From: Tupaia tana
Taxonomy: Eukaryota > Chordata > Mammalia > Scandentia > Tupaiidae
Assembly: GCA_026018925.1 (NCBI GenBank)
Contig: JAKSZU010000002.1
Span: 50,953,337-51,017,336, forward strand
Reading direction: 5' to 3'
Length of the DNA stretch: 64,000 nt
Both the position numbers and the translations under genes were made by a program. Shown here piece by piece: positions 32,600-44,328 of this stretch (position 1 is the first letter of the stretch; every line of letters begins with the position of its first letter). The notes beneath the pieces are model-generated. The model made no database searches and had not been told where the DNA came from. It worked only from the letters and a program-made list of their open reading frames with translations.

Positions 32600-34875
32600 T
32601 TTATTGCAATGTATTCATGGCTGGAATAAAGGTAAAAAGCAGGTCCATCAGGTCTATGAATGCCACAAAGCTGGAGAGTGTAGCTATAATGACAAATTAC
32701 CTATGAAGTTTCTAGTAAATCTTGAGACCAGTTGGAACATTTAGATGAATCCTCTAAGATAAATGGACTGAATTGTACCGGAGTTTAACAAAAATAACAC
32801 CAGTAGCAACATTTGCTCTTGATTTACATCTTGCTTACTCATAGAAGGATTCAGGAAATCTAAAGACAAATGTTTGGGCTAGAAAAGATTTAGGAGTTTT
32901 AATTGACTTGAGGCTCAATATGACAAAGAAGTTAGCACAACTATGGGCTCTCCTGACAGAGGCAGAAGGCCTAGAAGAGCCCACTTTGGTCTTGTGTGCA
33001 TGGCCACGTGAGCTCTGGCTCCATAAGATGTTCTTCATAAGGCTTTTGACCAATGAGGAGTTGGTCATGGATCAATGACCTTATTAAGAGCCAGGATGAA
33101 TGCTTGGGAAATCATGTCTATGTCAGGGGGTATTTATGGCCTGTATGAGGGAATATCAATAGGGTGACAGGATGTTGGTCTCACATACTTGAGAGGTGAT
33201 TGGGAGGATGAAGTGAAAAATCTATGTGCACACTGTAGGGCTAGAGATAAGCTGAAGAATAGAAACCACAGAGAAGCAGAGGTTAGCCATAAAAATAGCA
33301 GGAGTTTCTGGCGAAGTGGTGAGCTTCTTGCATTGAGTGGGAGTGAAGCTAGGGGGGCCCTTGAGTGACACCAGCAATCTAGGAGATGAGAGAATGTGTG
33401 TAATGATAACTGTAAATGTGAGGTTGCACAGTTTGGGAGTAGAGTCACAGGGGTCTCCAAGCATTCCTCCAATAACACGTTTCATCATCCCCAGTGGGGT
33501 GTAGTGTCTGTCGACATACTTTGTCACTGGCTTACAGTTGGTCTTTATGCTCACATGTCCTTCACTATGTGCCTGGACACAATGAGCAGTTTCACTAAGA
33601 CACTTGAGTGTGTTTTATTTACATTTCACAGGTGAGCACATTGAAGTAGCACAGACTCCCAGGGTGAGGAAGACATTCAGAGGTGGCACCCAAAAGGGGT
33701 CACCTTCCAATGCGAGTGTGTTCTAAGTAAATCAAGTGAGCTGGAAGATTCTGAGCTTGGGGAGCTTGAATTTAATTGCCTTTTTTTTTTTTTTTTTTTT
33801 TTAAGAGAGAGCTGTAGAATTAAGGTTTAAGATTTTTCTCTTTTTCTTTTTAGAGTTTTTTTGTTTTTGGTTACCTAATAGATCAGCTGAACTAATCTAG
33901 AGAAAAGAAATGTATCTTTTAAACAGAGTAATTGGGTGCCCACCTCAATAGAAATTTAGCAAAATGAAGCTCACTTCATAGGCTGAGAACACTGCAGAAA
34001 TGATGCCCACAGTTTCAGGGACAAAACTAGATTGGCCTCTAACCAAGAATACCTTCTTGATGAGTATATTTGCATTTGAAGAGGCAAGAATCTGTGGCAT
34101 ACACACCCAGACTGTTGCTCCTCATAACCCACAGCTGGGTTTCATTTGGAACCCAGCCCTCCTCAACCCCAGCCCCAGGCCCAATCTATCATCCCTCACT
34201 GGAAGAATTGCTACTGCCCATTGGCCAAACCCACAGGGTGGGCTCCTAAACCATGTTTATATCACAAAGTCCTGTCCTTCCTGGTTCAGTAGGTCCTCGA
34301 GCCATGTACAACTCACCTATGAGTTGGGCTGGACCAGTCAGGATTTGGCCCCTGAGAACTGAAGTTAGACCTGGCCAGCCAGATGGTTAGAGGCTGACTA
34401 GAGCTGGGTGTGAGGTTGAGCTATGGTTGATTGCAGTGCCATTTTATGACATATGCTTTCAATCAAACACAACCCTCTCACTCAGTTCTAAGGGCTAAGA
34501 GGGAGGCTGATTTACCCATGGGTTTCCTTGCCTCCCTTCCCCTGGATAAATGTGGTTTTCTAGGATGTGGTTGTTATAAGAGCCTGGAAGCTAGGAATTT
34601 AGACCCTGACACTGAAAGCATATATAGGTGGTTTTATAATCAAAGTGACTGCTGTGACCAGGAGTTACAATCTTGAGTTGTGAAATATTTTAGATGGGAT
34701 GTACGAGTAGACCGATGGGCTTTGTTAGTGACCAATCACATGTAGCTCCCAAAGGCTTCTTTTGAGAGTCTTAAAATGATGGACATGTATTTATGCTTGA
34801 TACTTATTATTGTTCCGAATCAAGGACTATTGCCTTATTTTTGCTGGTACAGACTGACAGACTGACTATATTCCC
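32600..34875. other. low-copy, one T-run
   Basis: No recognised gene. A 25-nt T-run is at 33780-33804. The 120-codon frame at 34000-34362 and the 114-codon minus-strand frame at 33134-33478 have no motif or homologue I recognise. Some of 32880-33060 may be very old repeat. Confidence 0.35.
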
Positions 34876-34879
34876 TAAA

Positions 34880-35270
34880 AGTTTCTATGTTAGAATTTAA
34901 CTGACATTGTAGCAATATTAAGAGGTGGAGACTTAATCCAGCTATGGTGTTAAAAGGTGGGACTTTGGGATGGTGGTTAGGGTTAGATAGGCCATCAAGG
35001 TAGAGTCCTTATGATTGAATCTTAGTGTTTTTATAACAAGAGAAAAAGAGACCAGAGATGACATAGACAAGTTTTTGTCCTCTTAACTGTGTGATACCTT
35101 GAACTGCCTTGGGGCTCTGCAGATGGTACCCAGTAGTAAAAAGGCTCTTACTAGACAAGGCCCTTTAACTTGGGCCTCTAAAGCCATAAACTGAATTAAA
35201 TTTTATTCTTTGTAAGTTACCCAATTTATGGTGTTCTGTTATTAGCAACAAAAAAATGGACTAAAATAAC
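34880..35270 (+). mobile_element. MST-like MaLR LTR
   Basis: 'gaggtggagacttaatccag' region, 'gtagagtccttatgattgaa', 'agttacccaatttatggtgt' and 'aaatggactaaaataac' follow the MST/MLT1 LTR from U3 to the 3' end. Solo LTR. Confidence 0.65.
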
Positions 35271-35282
35271 AGTCTTTTTTTA

Positions 35283-35432
35283 GTGAACCAGAAAGCAGGC
35301 CCTCACCAGATACTGAATCTGCCAGCGCCTTGATCTTGAACTTCTCAGTCTCCAGAACTGTGAGAAATAAGTTTCTATTATTTAAGCCACCCAGTCTGTC
35401 AGAAAAGTTCAAATGGACTAACATACTTGTTA
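35283..35432 (+). mobile_element. MLT1-type LTR 3' half
   Basis: 'gaaagcaggccctcaccaga', 'tgaatctgccagcgccttga' and 'cagaactgtgagaaataagt' are diagnostic MLT1A-like text. The 5' half is missing, and the MST-like LTR ends 12 bp before it. Nested or tandem insertion is likely. Confidence 0.85.
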
Positions 35433-35593
35433 TTTTTGCAAAACTCTAGAACTCATTCTGAAACCAAAAGCCTTTTATAATTTTTAAGAATATAGTGTAT
35501 CAATAAGGAATTACATATGGCAATAAATAACAGAGACCTGGACAATGGAGACACAAACAAATTAGGAAGTAAAATTTTTCATGTTAGATAGCA

Positions 35594-35729
35594 TAATCCT
35601 GGGTTATGCAACTATGCTAGGAGGTACAACTAATGTTCCTGATTTCACATTCTTATGAACACAACCATTGCAAGGACAATGTCCTCTTCTTTCCAAAGGA
35701 TAGAGTCAAACCTGTGTTTTTTAGACATC
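35594..35729 (+). repeat. 136-bp direct duplication, copy 1
   Basis: Identical to 36958-37093 except for one base (T at 35722, C at 37086); the offset is 1364 bp. The flanks of the two copies do not match. Confidence 0.97.
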
Positions 35730-35732
35730 ACA

Positions 35733-36360
35733 GTTCCACAAGGGGCCCAGGTTCTTTCTATCTTGTGCCATTCTTAGCATTTGTTTTTTAGTTACATTTT
35801 ATGTTTGCTTCATGGCAATCAGGTGGCTGCTGGAACTCTAGCCAAATCCACCTTGCAAATGCAAAGGGTCAAGAGCAAACTGTTTATGCTAGTTTAGTGA
35901 ATCCCTTTTAAAGGAGTTTTCCCATAATGCTCACCCAACAGCTTACACTTTTGTCTCATTGGCTAGACAGTCCCTTGGTCATTGGCAAAAACAACTGGGA
36001 TGTGCAAAAATTGAGCAGGATTCACTGCTACCTTGGACAAAATTAGTTTCATTGGTAAGAAAGAGGTAGGGAGAGGGTATCTAGCAGTCTGTACTATAAA
36101 TACAAAGGAAAATTTCTGGAAGAAATATTTTCCTGGCTTAACATTTTGTAGTAAAAAAAAAACATTAAAATTGCCTATAACATTTTATTAAGAAACCACA
36201 TCTGACTGTAAAATTTCTGATGGTGTTTCCAAACCTGACCTACCATCTCTTGAAACTAAAGCTATACTTGAGTTATTACTCTTCTCAAACCAGCTCTTTC
36301 TAATTTGCCATCGTTCCTAGATAATGTTATAACTTGGATAATGGTTTGTCCTTCAAAATT
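35733..36360. other. low-copy AT-rich sequence
   Basis: No family recognised. It lies between the two copies of the 136-bp duplication and left of a MaLR LTR. Confidence 0.35.
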
Positions 36361-36364
36361 TCAT

Positions 36365-36735
36365 AGTTTGCAATTTGATGTTGGGAGGCAGTAAGGCCTG
36401 GTGGTCAGTGATTAGATCACGGTGCTTGCATCATGGAGGCAACTCCCCTGTGAATAGATCAGTGATGTCTTCTGAGACCCAGTGAATTCTGGTTCTGATG
36501 TGAGATTAGTTCTTTTGAGAGTCAATCCTTACTAGAGAGAGCTGTTAAAATCTTGCTCTTCCTGCACATTCCTGCCATCCTTTGTGCTTCCCTCAGCCGT
36601 GTAGGCTAGTCTAATACCAAGTCCTGCCTTTGGAATCTCCAGCTGCCAGAACTATGAATCAATAAATCTCTATTTCTTTATAAATCACACTTCTCAGGTT
36701 TTTCTGTTAGCAGTGCAATAGCAGGCCAGAGTTTA
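36365..36735 (+). mobile_element. MaLR LTR (THE1/MST-like)
   Basis: 'gattagatcacggtgcttgc', 'ccagctgccagaactatgaa', 'tcaataaatctctatttctt' (AATAAA), 'tttctgttagcagtgcaata' and a degraded end match the LTR 3' half. Confidence 0.7.
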
Positions 36736-36957
36736 TTATTTATTGTTTTTTATCTACATCCTTCATGTTTAAAGGTCACACGTTTAATATGGTTACATAT
36801 TTAATATGGTCACATATTTTATCTGCCTGCTGCACAGGACATCACTTAAACCTGTTTCTTTCCATTCCAAACACCGATTCCACTGAACATCTAATAAATC
36901 AGGCATTTCCAGGCTCTCCATATGCAAAGATCATTAAGGCATTTGGTCTTATTTCTT

Positions 36958-37093
36958 TAATCCTGGGTTATGCAACTATGCTAGGAGGTACAACTAATGT
37001 TCCTGATTTCACATTCTTATGAACACAACCATTGCAAGGACAATGTCCTCTTCTTTCCAAAGGATAGAGTCAAACCTGTGTTTTTCAGACATC
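36958..37093 (+). repeat. 136-bp direct duplication, copy 2
   Basis: Partner of 35594-35729. 37093 is followed by 'tctacagcctgcaccc', whereas copy 1 is followed by 'acagttccacaaggg'. Confidence 0.97.
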
Positions 37094-37164
37094 TCTACAG
37101 CCTGCACCCATTGTGATTGTATAGTCTCAGTTCCTCCTGGCCCTGAGGAGGGAGGGTAGATTCT

Positions 37165-37290
37165 AGAAGGATCCCTGTTCAACCACTTCCTATTGTGTGA
37201 CCTTGGGCAGAATCTCTGGCTCCAAGTGGTAAATGGGCAATAATGGTGGAGGAACAAGAGAACTTGAGTGGGTTTGTCTGAGCTAGCAGT
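37165..37290 (+). mobile_element. MIR SINE fragment
   Basis: 'caaccacttcctattgtgtg', 'accttgggcag' and 'aagtggtaaatgggcaataa' follow the sense MIR core. Confidence 0.7.
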
Positions 37291-37699
37291 AGTAAGAAAA
37301 TTTGAAAGAGCTTCCTGTTTTAAGAAGGTACTTGACTACTTCTGATCAATTCAGAGAAACTTCAATGACTCTTAAGAGGATTAGACTAAAGGACTTCAAT
37401 GAAACTTTTGTGCTTTTGTTCCCCAGGGTGGAAACCCTTGACAAGTGTTATACACAAACAACACTTGGGGTAGAACAAGAGCTTTACAATGATCCATCTG
37501 GGGCCCATAATACAATTCAGCATCTCTTTAGAGCTTTAGTCCATCAAACATTTTCAAAATGTTTCACTTAACCTTCACAATCACTGAAATGCTTGGGGGA
37601 AAAAAATCCCTACACTTTAAGATTTCTGTAGCAAAAGCACCACCAGCAACCTTAATAGTCATTCAAAAAATGTAGTCTCCAGACCTGTCACCCTCTTCT

Positions 37700-37855
37700 T
37701 CTGTAGAGATAGTGCTTTGAAAGAGGTAAAGTGGACATCATTAGTTCCCTTTGCAGCCAAGGAAGTTAAGACTCAGAGTGGTGAAGTGACTTTTTTAGAA
37801 TCACAATAGTAAATGGTAGTTAGGAAGCTAAGCCTAATCAGTCACTCTTGTCCTG
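37700..37855 (-). mobile_element. MIR SINE fragment
   Basis: 'agttaagactcagagtggtg', 'aagtgacttttttagaatca' and 'aatggtagttaggaagctaa' fit a worn antisense MIR. Otherwise 37291-38090 is unassigned. Confidence 0.6.
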
Positions 37856-38099
37856 TTGAACAGATAGTGAGTGCAAAGGAGAATGGGGACAATGAGGGAA
37901 TAAAATCCATTAGGAAAACAGGAGGAAGACAACACGTGAATTGGAAGAGCTGTGTGAATGTGTCCTGGAAACATAAGTATAAAGCACATGGTAAAGTGAA
38001 GGGAGTGGGGGGGTCATGGTCCTAGAAGCAAGATCATAGAAATGACCTTGGAGGACCAGGGGAAGAAGATTATGATCTTCTAAGTCCTTTTAGATGTAA

Positions 38100-38540
38100 A
38101 TGGATTTAGACACAGGATTTGACCAATGAAGTGGACATTTGGCCTTCTTGTTGCCCAACATCCACTTTTCTCTTGATTATTACATTTTACCTTCCTGCTT
38201 GGGAACAATCACTAACCTCATTTTGAAAGTCTATGGATTTCTAGAGCGGCTGAATCTACTCCTGTCTCAAGAATCAGGAAGCTGACTTGGACCTAAGTTA
38301 ATCAGTCCATAAATTTAACTTGGCAAAATGATTGGCTCAGGAATGGGCAATGACCCATTTAGAGCCAACAGCATTCTTCCTGGGTATTTTGGGACAAACA
38401 CACCCATTTTCTGCTGACTGAGGTTCTGTGAGTTGCTGACCATTGTATGATCTGTTTGAGAATGTCTTCAACAACAGGAAGGAAAGCAGAGAGATGCAGA
38501 TAAATTTGATCCTGATAACTTCATTTGAAATCTTGTATAT
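38100..38540 (+). mobile_element. MaLR-like LTR, left part
   Basis: 'ggctcaggaatgggcaatga', 'aaagcagagagatgcag' and 'tgatcctgataacttcattt' match an old LTR-type repeat. It is cut by the ELOC retrocopy at 38541 and resumes at 39841. Family assignment is tentative; the split itself is well supported. Confidence 0.6.
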
Positions 38541-39237
38541 GGAACATTGTATGTGTCCCCACATCACCAGGAAACTACTAAAATACCTTTGGAAGCAAAG
38601 TGAAGTTTCATAAGAACATAATGGATATAAGGGAGAAAACTAACTGTGACTGTCAAGGCCCTGATATCACGTATGTCCAATTGATATCTTCTGATGGTCA
38701 TGAATTTATTGTGAAAGGATAACATGCACTAACATCAAGAACAATAAAAGCCATGTTGAGTGACCCAGGACATTTTATTGAGAATGAAACCAGTGAGGCC
38801 AATTTTAGAGAGATCCCTTCACATGTGTTATCAAAAGCATCATGTATTTTACCTGCAAAGTTCACTACATTAATAGCTCCACCGAAATTCCCAAATCCTC
38901 AATTGCACCTAAAATTGCACTGAAACTGCTGATGGCTGCAAACTTCCTAGATTATTAAGTAAAGTAACATACAATAATGCCATTAACTTTTTTCAGTGTT
39001 TAAAACCTGTACTTCATTTAGTAATTTTTCATATATAGCGTGTTGCCTATACACAATTGAACTATGAAAGCTTATTACAAAGCAGATTATTTTCTGCTCC
39101 TTTATATAGCAATCAGAGTTGAATTTGTTTGTTACGTCAGTAAATTAATTTTCACAAACTGAGAAATAAATAAGTATGCCAATTCATAGGTGTTTTTGCG
39201 TTATCCTTTGGATGTAACTTTAAAAATTAGAGTAATG

Positions 39238-39495
39238 TGGGACTAGCAGTTAGCGTAATGGCTATGTCACTGAACTCCCATGTAGTACACCGCAGTTCGA
39301 TTCCCAGACCCAGTGGCTTAAACTCACGCTGGGCGCGTGTGCGTGTGTGCCTAAGATCCCGAGAGGAGAATGGAGGAGAAGGGATTGCGGCATGGCCATC
39401 TCCCTGGGGGATGATTTCTTGCTTTCTATCTCTTTGTCTCTCTCTGTCTTTCTGGCGAGCGCACGTGCCCTATTGCAAAAACCTTTCAAAAAAAA
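39238..39495 (+). mobile_element. type A SINE in the ELOC pseudogene 3' UTR
   Basis: Flanks AAAATTAGAGTAAT and AAAATTAGAGCAATT form a target duplication, so the SINE is younger than the retrocopy. B-box region GTTCGATTCCC at 39294. Confidence 0.95.
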
Positions 39496-39601
39496 ATTAG
39501 AGCAATTATGATACAGTCAATGATGAAATTTATGTATAAATGACCATATTCTACAGGTAAATAAGGGGGCTAAATTTTTTATGTTTCTAGTGTTCTGTTT
39601 G

Positions 39602-39602
39602 T

Positions 39603-39637
<35 letters not shown>

Positions 39638-39640
39638 TTT
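39602..39640. repeat. (TTTA)n microsatellite
   Basis: About ten TTTA units, expanded within the pseudogene's 3' UTR. It has no SINE attached. Confidence 0.96.
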
Positions 39641-39840
39641 TATTTTTAAAACCTATTCTGATCATATAGCCAGCACTAGCATTACAAGAGTTAGGCAAAT
39701 AATTGCATTATAAACATGTTCATAACATAGCCAAAACATTAATGTTTATAACCCTCAGAGAATAAGAGATGAAGTTTTTTTTATGTGTCTTTTGGTAAGC
39801 TGCAGTATTGTTTATGTATAAAAAGAAAAAATAAAGGAAA

Positions 39841-39950
39841 TCTTGTGTATAATAATCTTCTTCCTGGATTTTTCAGTTATGTGAGCCAATTAATTTCTTT
39901 ATTTAACCTCATTTGGGTTATGTCTTCTCTCAATTGCAGACTAATGGATC
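39841..39950 (+). mobile_element. MaLR-like LTR, right part
   Basis: 'tttttcagttatgtgagcca' followed by 'atttctttatttaacctcat' and 'ttgggttatgtcttct' is the 3' end of the repeat that begins at about 38100. Confidence 0.65.
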
Positions 39951-40249
39951 CTATTTCATAAAGTAATATTTTAATTTTATATAAACTCTACAGAGTTAAA
40001 GTTTGTCATGTAGATTTCATATCATGGAACTTCTTTTTTATAGAATTATGGTGAGAAAGCTTGCCAAGGGCTTTTGCTTCTCCCTGTAGTGGCTGGTATC
40101 AGACTACCCTCCTGTCAAGAACAACCATAAAAGTTATACTTAAAATATAGTTGTTTGACAGTCTGGAGAAATGTCAAAACAGCCAGGATTGTAGAGGACA
40201 GGATTTCTGAGAGAAAATACTGCCTCAATCAGAAGCCTAGATTTTTGTG

Positions 40250-41621
40250 GAAAATGAAAAGCTAATTTAAAAAAATTTTATATGAAAAAGCAAAAGCCTA
40301 AGAATAGTAACATCTATCTTGTAAAATAAAACATTGTCTTAATATTTCCAAATATGAAGACTTGCTATAAAGCTATAGTAATTAAAACAGAATGGTATTG
40401 CCTCAAGTATAGACAAATAGAACAATAGACAAAATAAAGAATACAGACCTAGAAGTGGATAGTCATTTTCTTTTCAACAAAGGTATCACTACAACGCAGT
40501 AGGAAAAAGATGGTCTTTTCAATAAATAATGTACTAAGTCACTAAGATACATATTTGAGAAAAAAAAAGAACATTGACTCCCCCCTCAAACTATACACAA
40601 CAGTCAATTTCAGATGGATTATTGACCTAACTGTGAAAAATAAACAGTAAAGCTTCTAAAAGATAACATTAGAGAATATCTTCCTGACCCTGTGATAGTA
40701 ACTCATTTCTTAAACTGACCAGAAAATGTGGAAATTATAATATCTTATGGAAAAATAGTAAAAGATAATAAAATTTCCATTTAAAATATCTAAAAAATCC
40801 ATTTGACTGAATGGGACTTCATTAAAAATGAAATGTTCATTTATTTATTAAGAGAAACCACTTAATAGATGGAAATGCAAACCACAGAGTGGGAGAAGGT
40901 ATTTGCTATGTATATATTTGACAATGGACTTGCATATAGTCTGTATAAAAATTTCCCATATAAGAAGACCACCATGGGACCAGCAGTTAGCATAATGGCT
41001 ATGTTGCTGGACTCCCACATAGTTGACCGCGGTTCGAGTCCCGGACCCGGCAGCTTAAACTCACGCTGAGCACGTGTGCATATGTGCCAAAGATCCCAAG
41101 AGGAGAATGGAGGAGAAGGGATTGCGACGTGGCCATCCCCCCTGGGGGGTGATTTCTCACTTTCTGTCTCTCTGTCTCTCTCTGTCTTTCTGGTGAGCGC
41201 ACAAGCCCTATAGCAAAAACCTCTAAAAAAAAAAAAAAAAAAAAAAAAGACCACCGATAGCTCCTTTTTAAAAACAGGGGCCAAATACTTAAGCTGCCTT
41301 TTACAAAACAGGATATCCAAATGACAAGCAAATACACAAAAAGATTGTTAGTACACTGTTTTATGATCATTAGTATGTTCAGCATCATTAGTAGCAAAGA
41401 AATACAAATTAAAACCATAATAAGACAATATTCTACATATGCTGAAAGACTAAAAATTAAGTATTAGATAATACCAAGGGTTAAAGAATACTTGGGACAT
41501 TTAAAATGCTCATACACTACTGGTAGAATATAAACAAGTACAAAAAATTGGAAAACTGGTGGTATCACCAAAGCTGAACATTCTCTGTGTTCAGCAATTC
41601 TACTCCTAGATATATATTCTA

Positions 41622-41623
<2 letters not shown>
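40250..41623 (+). mobile_element. L1 LINE remnant, ORF2 3' end
   Basis: 'tataaagctatagtaattaa', 'aacagaatggtattg', 'cctagaagtggatagtcatt', 'cagatggattattgacctaa' and, after the SINE, 'gaaatacaaattaaaaccat', 'tcatacactactggtagaat' and 'gcaattctactcctagatat' follow the last third of L1 ORF2. Frames are broken. 40100-40250 could be more of it. Confidence 0.85.
40976..41249 (+). mobile_element. type A SINE inside L1
   Basis: Perfect B box GGTTCGAGTCC at 41031-41041; 28-nt A tail. Flanks AAGACCACCAT and AAGACCACCGAT form a target duplication. Confidence 0.96.

Positions 41624-41657
<34 letters not shown>
41624..41657. repeat. (GT)n microsatellite
   Basis: About 17 GT dinucleotides between the L1 remnant and the MITE. 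Confidence 0.95.
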
Positions 41658-41660
<3 letters not shown>

Positions 41661-41741
41661 TAGATCATTGGGAAAGTCATGATGTATTTTTCTACCTTTT
41701 TCTATGCATAAATGTTTCATGACTTTCCTGATGACCCAATA
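41658..41741. mobile_element. mariner-type MITE, 84 bp
   Basis: Near-palindrome. The left arm TATTAGATCATTGGGAAAGT pairs with the right arm, whose complement begins TATTGGGTCATCAGGAAAGT, both continuing into CATGA. Size and layout resemble MADE1-class elements. The same family recurs at 56981-57063. Confidence 0.8.
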
Positions 41742-42415
41742 TTTATATATAAATATTTTTCTTTCTATTTCTGTTTGTATTTTCTGTAGATTTTATTTTG
41801 TGAATTTGTTGCTGTATGTTTACTACATATCTGTTGATAACTGCTAGATCTTCATCGTAGTTTAGAAAGGGCTGCTTGTGTTTTATGCTTCAAGTATATA
41901 TCTACATAATATGGAATATTTCTTATTTACCCTAAGTAGGCAATGATATAAATTTCAGTAGATTCTGCAAATGAAAAGATCCCAAATACAATGTCCCTTC
42001 CAGGCCCTCCAAAAAAATGGCCAAATATGTGAACATGTATATTGTATGGCTTATATAAAAACCTGAGACTAAAGTGGGAACATACACATTGTACATTCAT
42101 ACTCAGTTCTGAAGTTCTGCATTTTGATTTTAGCTCAGAGAGTGTTTATTGTGGTCTACTTTGAGGCCTGTGGTAAAAGAGGCTGACACACTACTTCACA
42201 TGAGGCCAGAACAGAAATGACTGGGAGCTGGTGTTGGAGGCTGGGGGAAGGCAGGGAGGAGAAAGTTCCAGTAGTCTGGAAGTAGTCCGTCTTTCTTCTT
42301 AGATGAAGGAATAAACTCCAATTAGACCTTAAAGTAAAATGTCTCATGTGTGATACATAGGACACACACATGTAGAACAATTGTATTTAAAAGCTTGACA
42401 ATAAAAGGCAAATAA
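41742..42415. other. low-copy AT-rich sequence
   Basis: No family or coding signal is recognised. 42120-42320 is locally GC-richer. Confidence 0.35.
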
Positions 42416-42754
42416 AAAGAAATAGGGATTGACATCCCTAAAATCAAAGTTGAGTTTAAGGCAAGAAAATATTAAGAAATAAACAAAATGATGTTTATGA
42501 TGGAAGTGTAAACCACAATAAGGAGCTTGCAGTTATAAGCAGATATGCAGTAAAGTGTAACAACAAGTTCACAAAACAAAACTTAGAGAAAATCAAAGAG
42601 AAATAGGAAAATATTAGTGGAAGAAGATTTTAAATCTGTTATCTCTGACTATGACAGATACACAAAACAAGAACACTGAAGACCAAAATAATATAATTAA
42701 AAAAATAAAACTCATGACTATATATTCAAATGCTGTATCAGAGAATATATCTTC

Positions 42755-43068
42755 TTTATTTTTTTAAATAAATTTTTTATTTATCTTTCCTTCCTTCCTT
42801 TCCTTCTTTCTTCCTTTCCTTTCCTTTCCTTTCCTTTCCTTTCCTTCCTTCCTTCCTTCCTTCCTTCCTTCCTTCCTTCCTTCCTTCCTTTCCTCCTTCC
42901 TTCCTCCCTTCCTCCCTTCCTTTCTTTCAATTTGACCAGAGAGGGACAGAGTGAGTGAGAAAGAGAGACAGGGGGAAAGTGAGAAAGCAAGCTGCCAGAT
43001 CCGGGACTTGAACCGCGATTGGTCATGTGGGAGTCCAGCACCCTTAACTCTTACATAACCTGCCAGCC
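42755..43068 (-). mobile_element. type B SINE with expanded (TTCC)n tail
   Basis: The minus-strand head ends at 43068 (GGGCTGGCAGG) with a TGGTCAAATT end near 42930. Its tail region (about 42787-42928) is a 140-bp TTCC/TTTCC array. Flanks GAATATATCTTCTTTA and GAAGATATCTTCTTTA are the target duplication. Confidence 0.92.
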
Positions 43069-43295
43069 CTGAAGATATCTTCTTTAGAAGTACTTATACA
43101 ATAGTCACAAAAATATGACTAAATATTACATTGAAAAATGCTTCATTAATTTGTAAAATATAGAAATAGTATAGGTAAATTCTCTCATATTTCCGTAGAA
43201 CTAGACATTAATTTTTACATAATCATAAATATAAAAACATTATAATTTAGAGAATTTGAACTCTCAATTAACCCAATGATCAAAAAAGAAATTAG

Positions 43296-43518
43296 GGGAC
43301 CAGCAGTTAGCATAATGGCTATGTCACTGGACTCCCATGTAGTTGACCGTGGTTCGAGTCCCAGATCCAGTGGCTTGAACTCCCACTGGGCGCATGACAT
43401 GTGTGCCCAAGATCCTGAGAGGAGAATGGAGGAGAGGGGATTGTGGTGTGGCCGTCCCCCCCGGGGGGGGGGGGGGTGTGACTTCTTGCTTTTGCTCTCT
43501 CTGTCTCTCTGCCTTTAT

Positions 43519-43559
<41 letters not shown>

Positions 43560-43566
43560 ACCTCTC
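43296..43566 (+). mobile_element. type A SINE with 39-nt A run
   Basis: Perfect B box GGTTCGAGTCC at 43351-43361. A 12-G run at about 43463-43476. The 3' end is 'cctttatagc' and about 39 A's (43520-43558), after which CACCTCTC appears, so the A run is inside the 3' end rather than after it. Confidence 0.92.
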
Positions 43567-43851
43567 AGGAAAGAAAAGAAATAAATTAAAATGTGTAGGA
43601 AATCTACAAAGTAATTGCAATATGAATCTATCAAAATCTATGGGATATAGCTAAATCAGTACTCAGAAAGAAATTCAAAGTCCTAAATGTTTATATAAAT
43701 AAAAGAAAAGAAAAAAATAAATCAAGTATCCAGTTCTAGAAGTTTAAAATACCAATAAAATCAAGGCAAACAGATGGAAAGAATACTAAAGATAAAAGCT
43801 TAACTTATTGCATTAGAAAATAGGAAAATGGTAATACCAAAAAATAAATGG

Positions 43852-44108
43852 GCCCAGCCTCTGTGATGTAGTCGATAATGTTCTACCCTGTGGAGCTAGA
43901 AGCCACTTGCCAACCACAGTTTAAGTTCTTAGCCTGGTTGGCCTGAAAACATGGCAGGCACATGTGTGCATGCCCAGGATCCTGGCAGGTGGGGGGACTA
44001 GAGGAAAAAGATCATAATATGACAAACTTCCTAGAGGGTGCTTCTCCCCCAACTCCACCCCGTCTTTCTCAAGTGTGAACATGCACTCTATCATGAATAG
44101 AGATAAAT
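43852..44108 (+). mobile_element. type C SINE
   Basis: Head 'gggcccagcctctgtgatgt', 'ggttggcctgaaaacatggc', then 'gatcctggcaggtgggggga' and a CTTTCTCAAGTGTGAACATG end. It shares the 'ggttggcctg/ca' block with the copy at 25588. Confidence 0.78.
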
Positions 44109-44328
44109 AATTCAAGAACTGATTCTTTAGGGGAAAATGAAATATAGATGTTAATCTAATTAAGAAAAATGTGAGAGAGCGCAAATACACAAAACTTTAA
44201 GAAATAAAATGAATTATAAATTTGCTTAGTACTTTGTGAATAAATGGCTAAATGGGTGTTTTTGCAGGAAATACAAATTAGAACAGAAAGAACAGAGCGG
44301 TGAACATGGAGGAATTAGAGTTGTTTAT

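Larger units (their letters stand above)
38541..39836 (+). pseudogene. ELOC: processed pseudogene of elongin C
   Basis: Intronless copy of the elongin C mRNA. The parent is a 112-residue adaptor in Elongin BC, VHL and SOCS-box ubiquitin ligases. The pseudo-coding region runs 38621-38958 (338 nt against 339 in the gene). In frame, residues 18-32 read [15 protein letters not shown], then residues 36-44 ALTSRTIKA, and [11 protein letters not shown] around 66-76. Near the end [10 protein letters not shown] is visible, where the parent has ...FLDC. Codon 34 is a stop (TAA at 38720-38722), and one base is missing near 38837-38844 (about codon 77), so it cannot code for the protein. About 80 nt of 5' UTR precede it. 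A long 3' UTR reaches AATAAA at 39830-39835, with almost no A tail left. Flanking repeats GAAATCTTGTATAT (38527-38540) and GAAATCTTGTGTAT (39837-39850) are the target duplication, which indicates L1-mediated retrotransposition. A type A SINE splits the 3' UTR. Confidence 0.94.

Noticed and set aside
34000..34362. 120-codon open frame as a small gene
   Set aside because: No motif or homologue is recognised, there are no supporting splice or promoter signals, and its length is within chance expectation.
38621..38958. Functional ELOC retrogene
   Set aside because: A stop at codon 34 and a one-base deletion near codon 77 prevent a full protein.
40976..41249. tRNA gene at a SINE head with a perfect B box
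   Set aside because: The acceptor and anticodon stems do not close, and the sequence continues into the SINE body and A tail. The same applies to the other heads with GGTTCGAGTCC.
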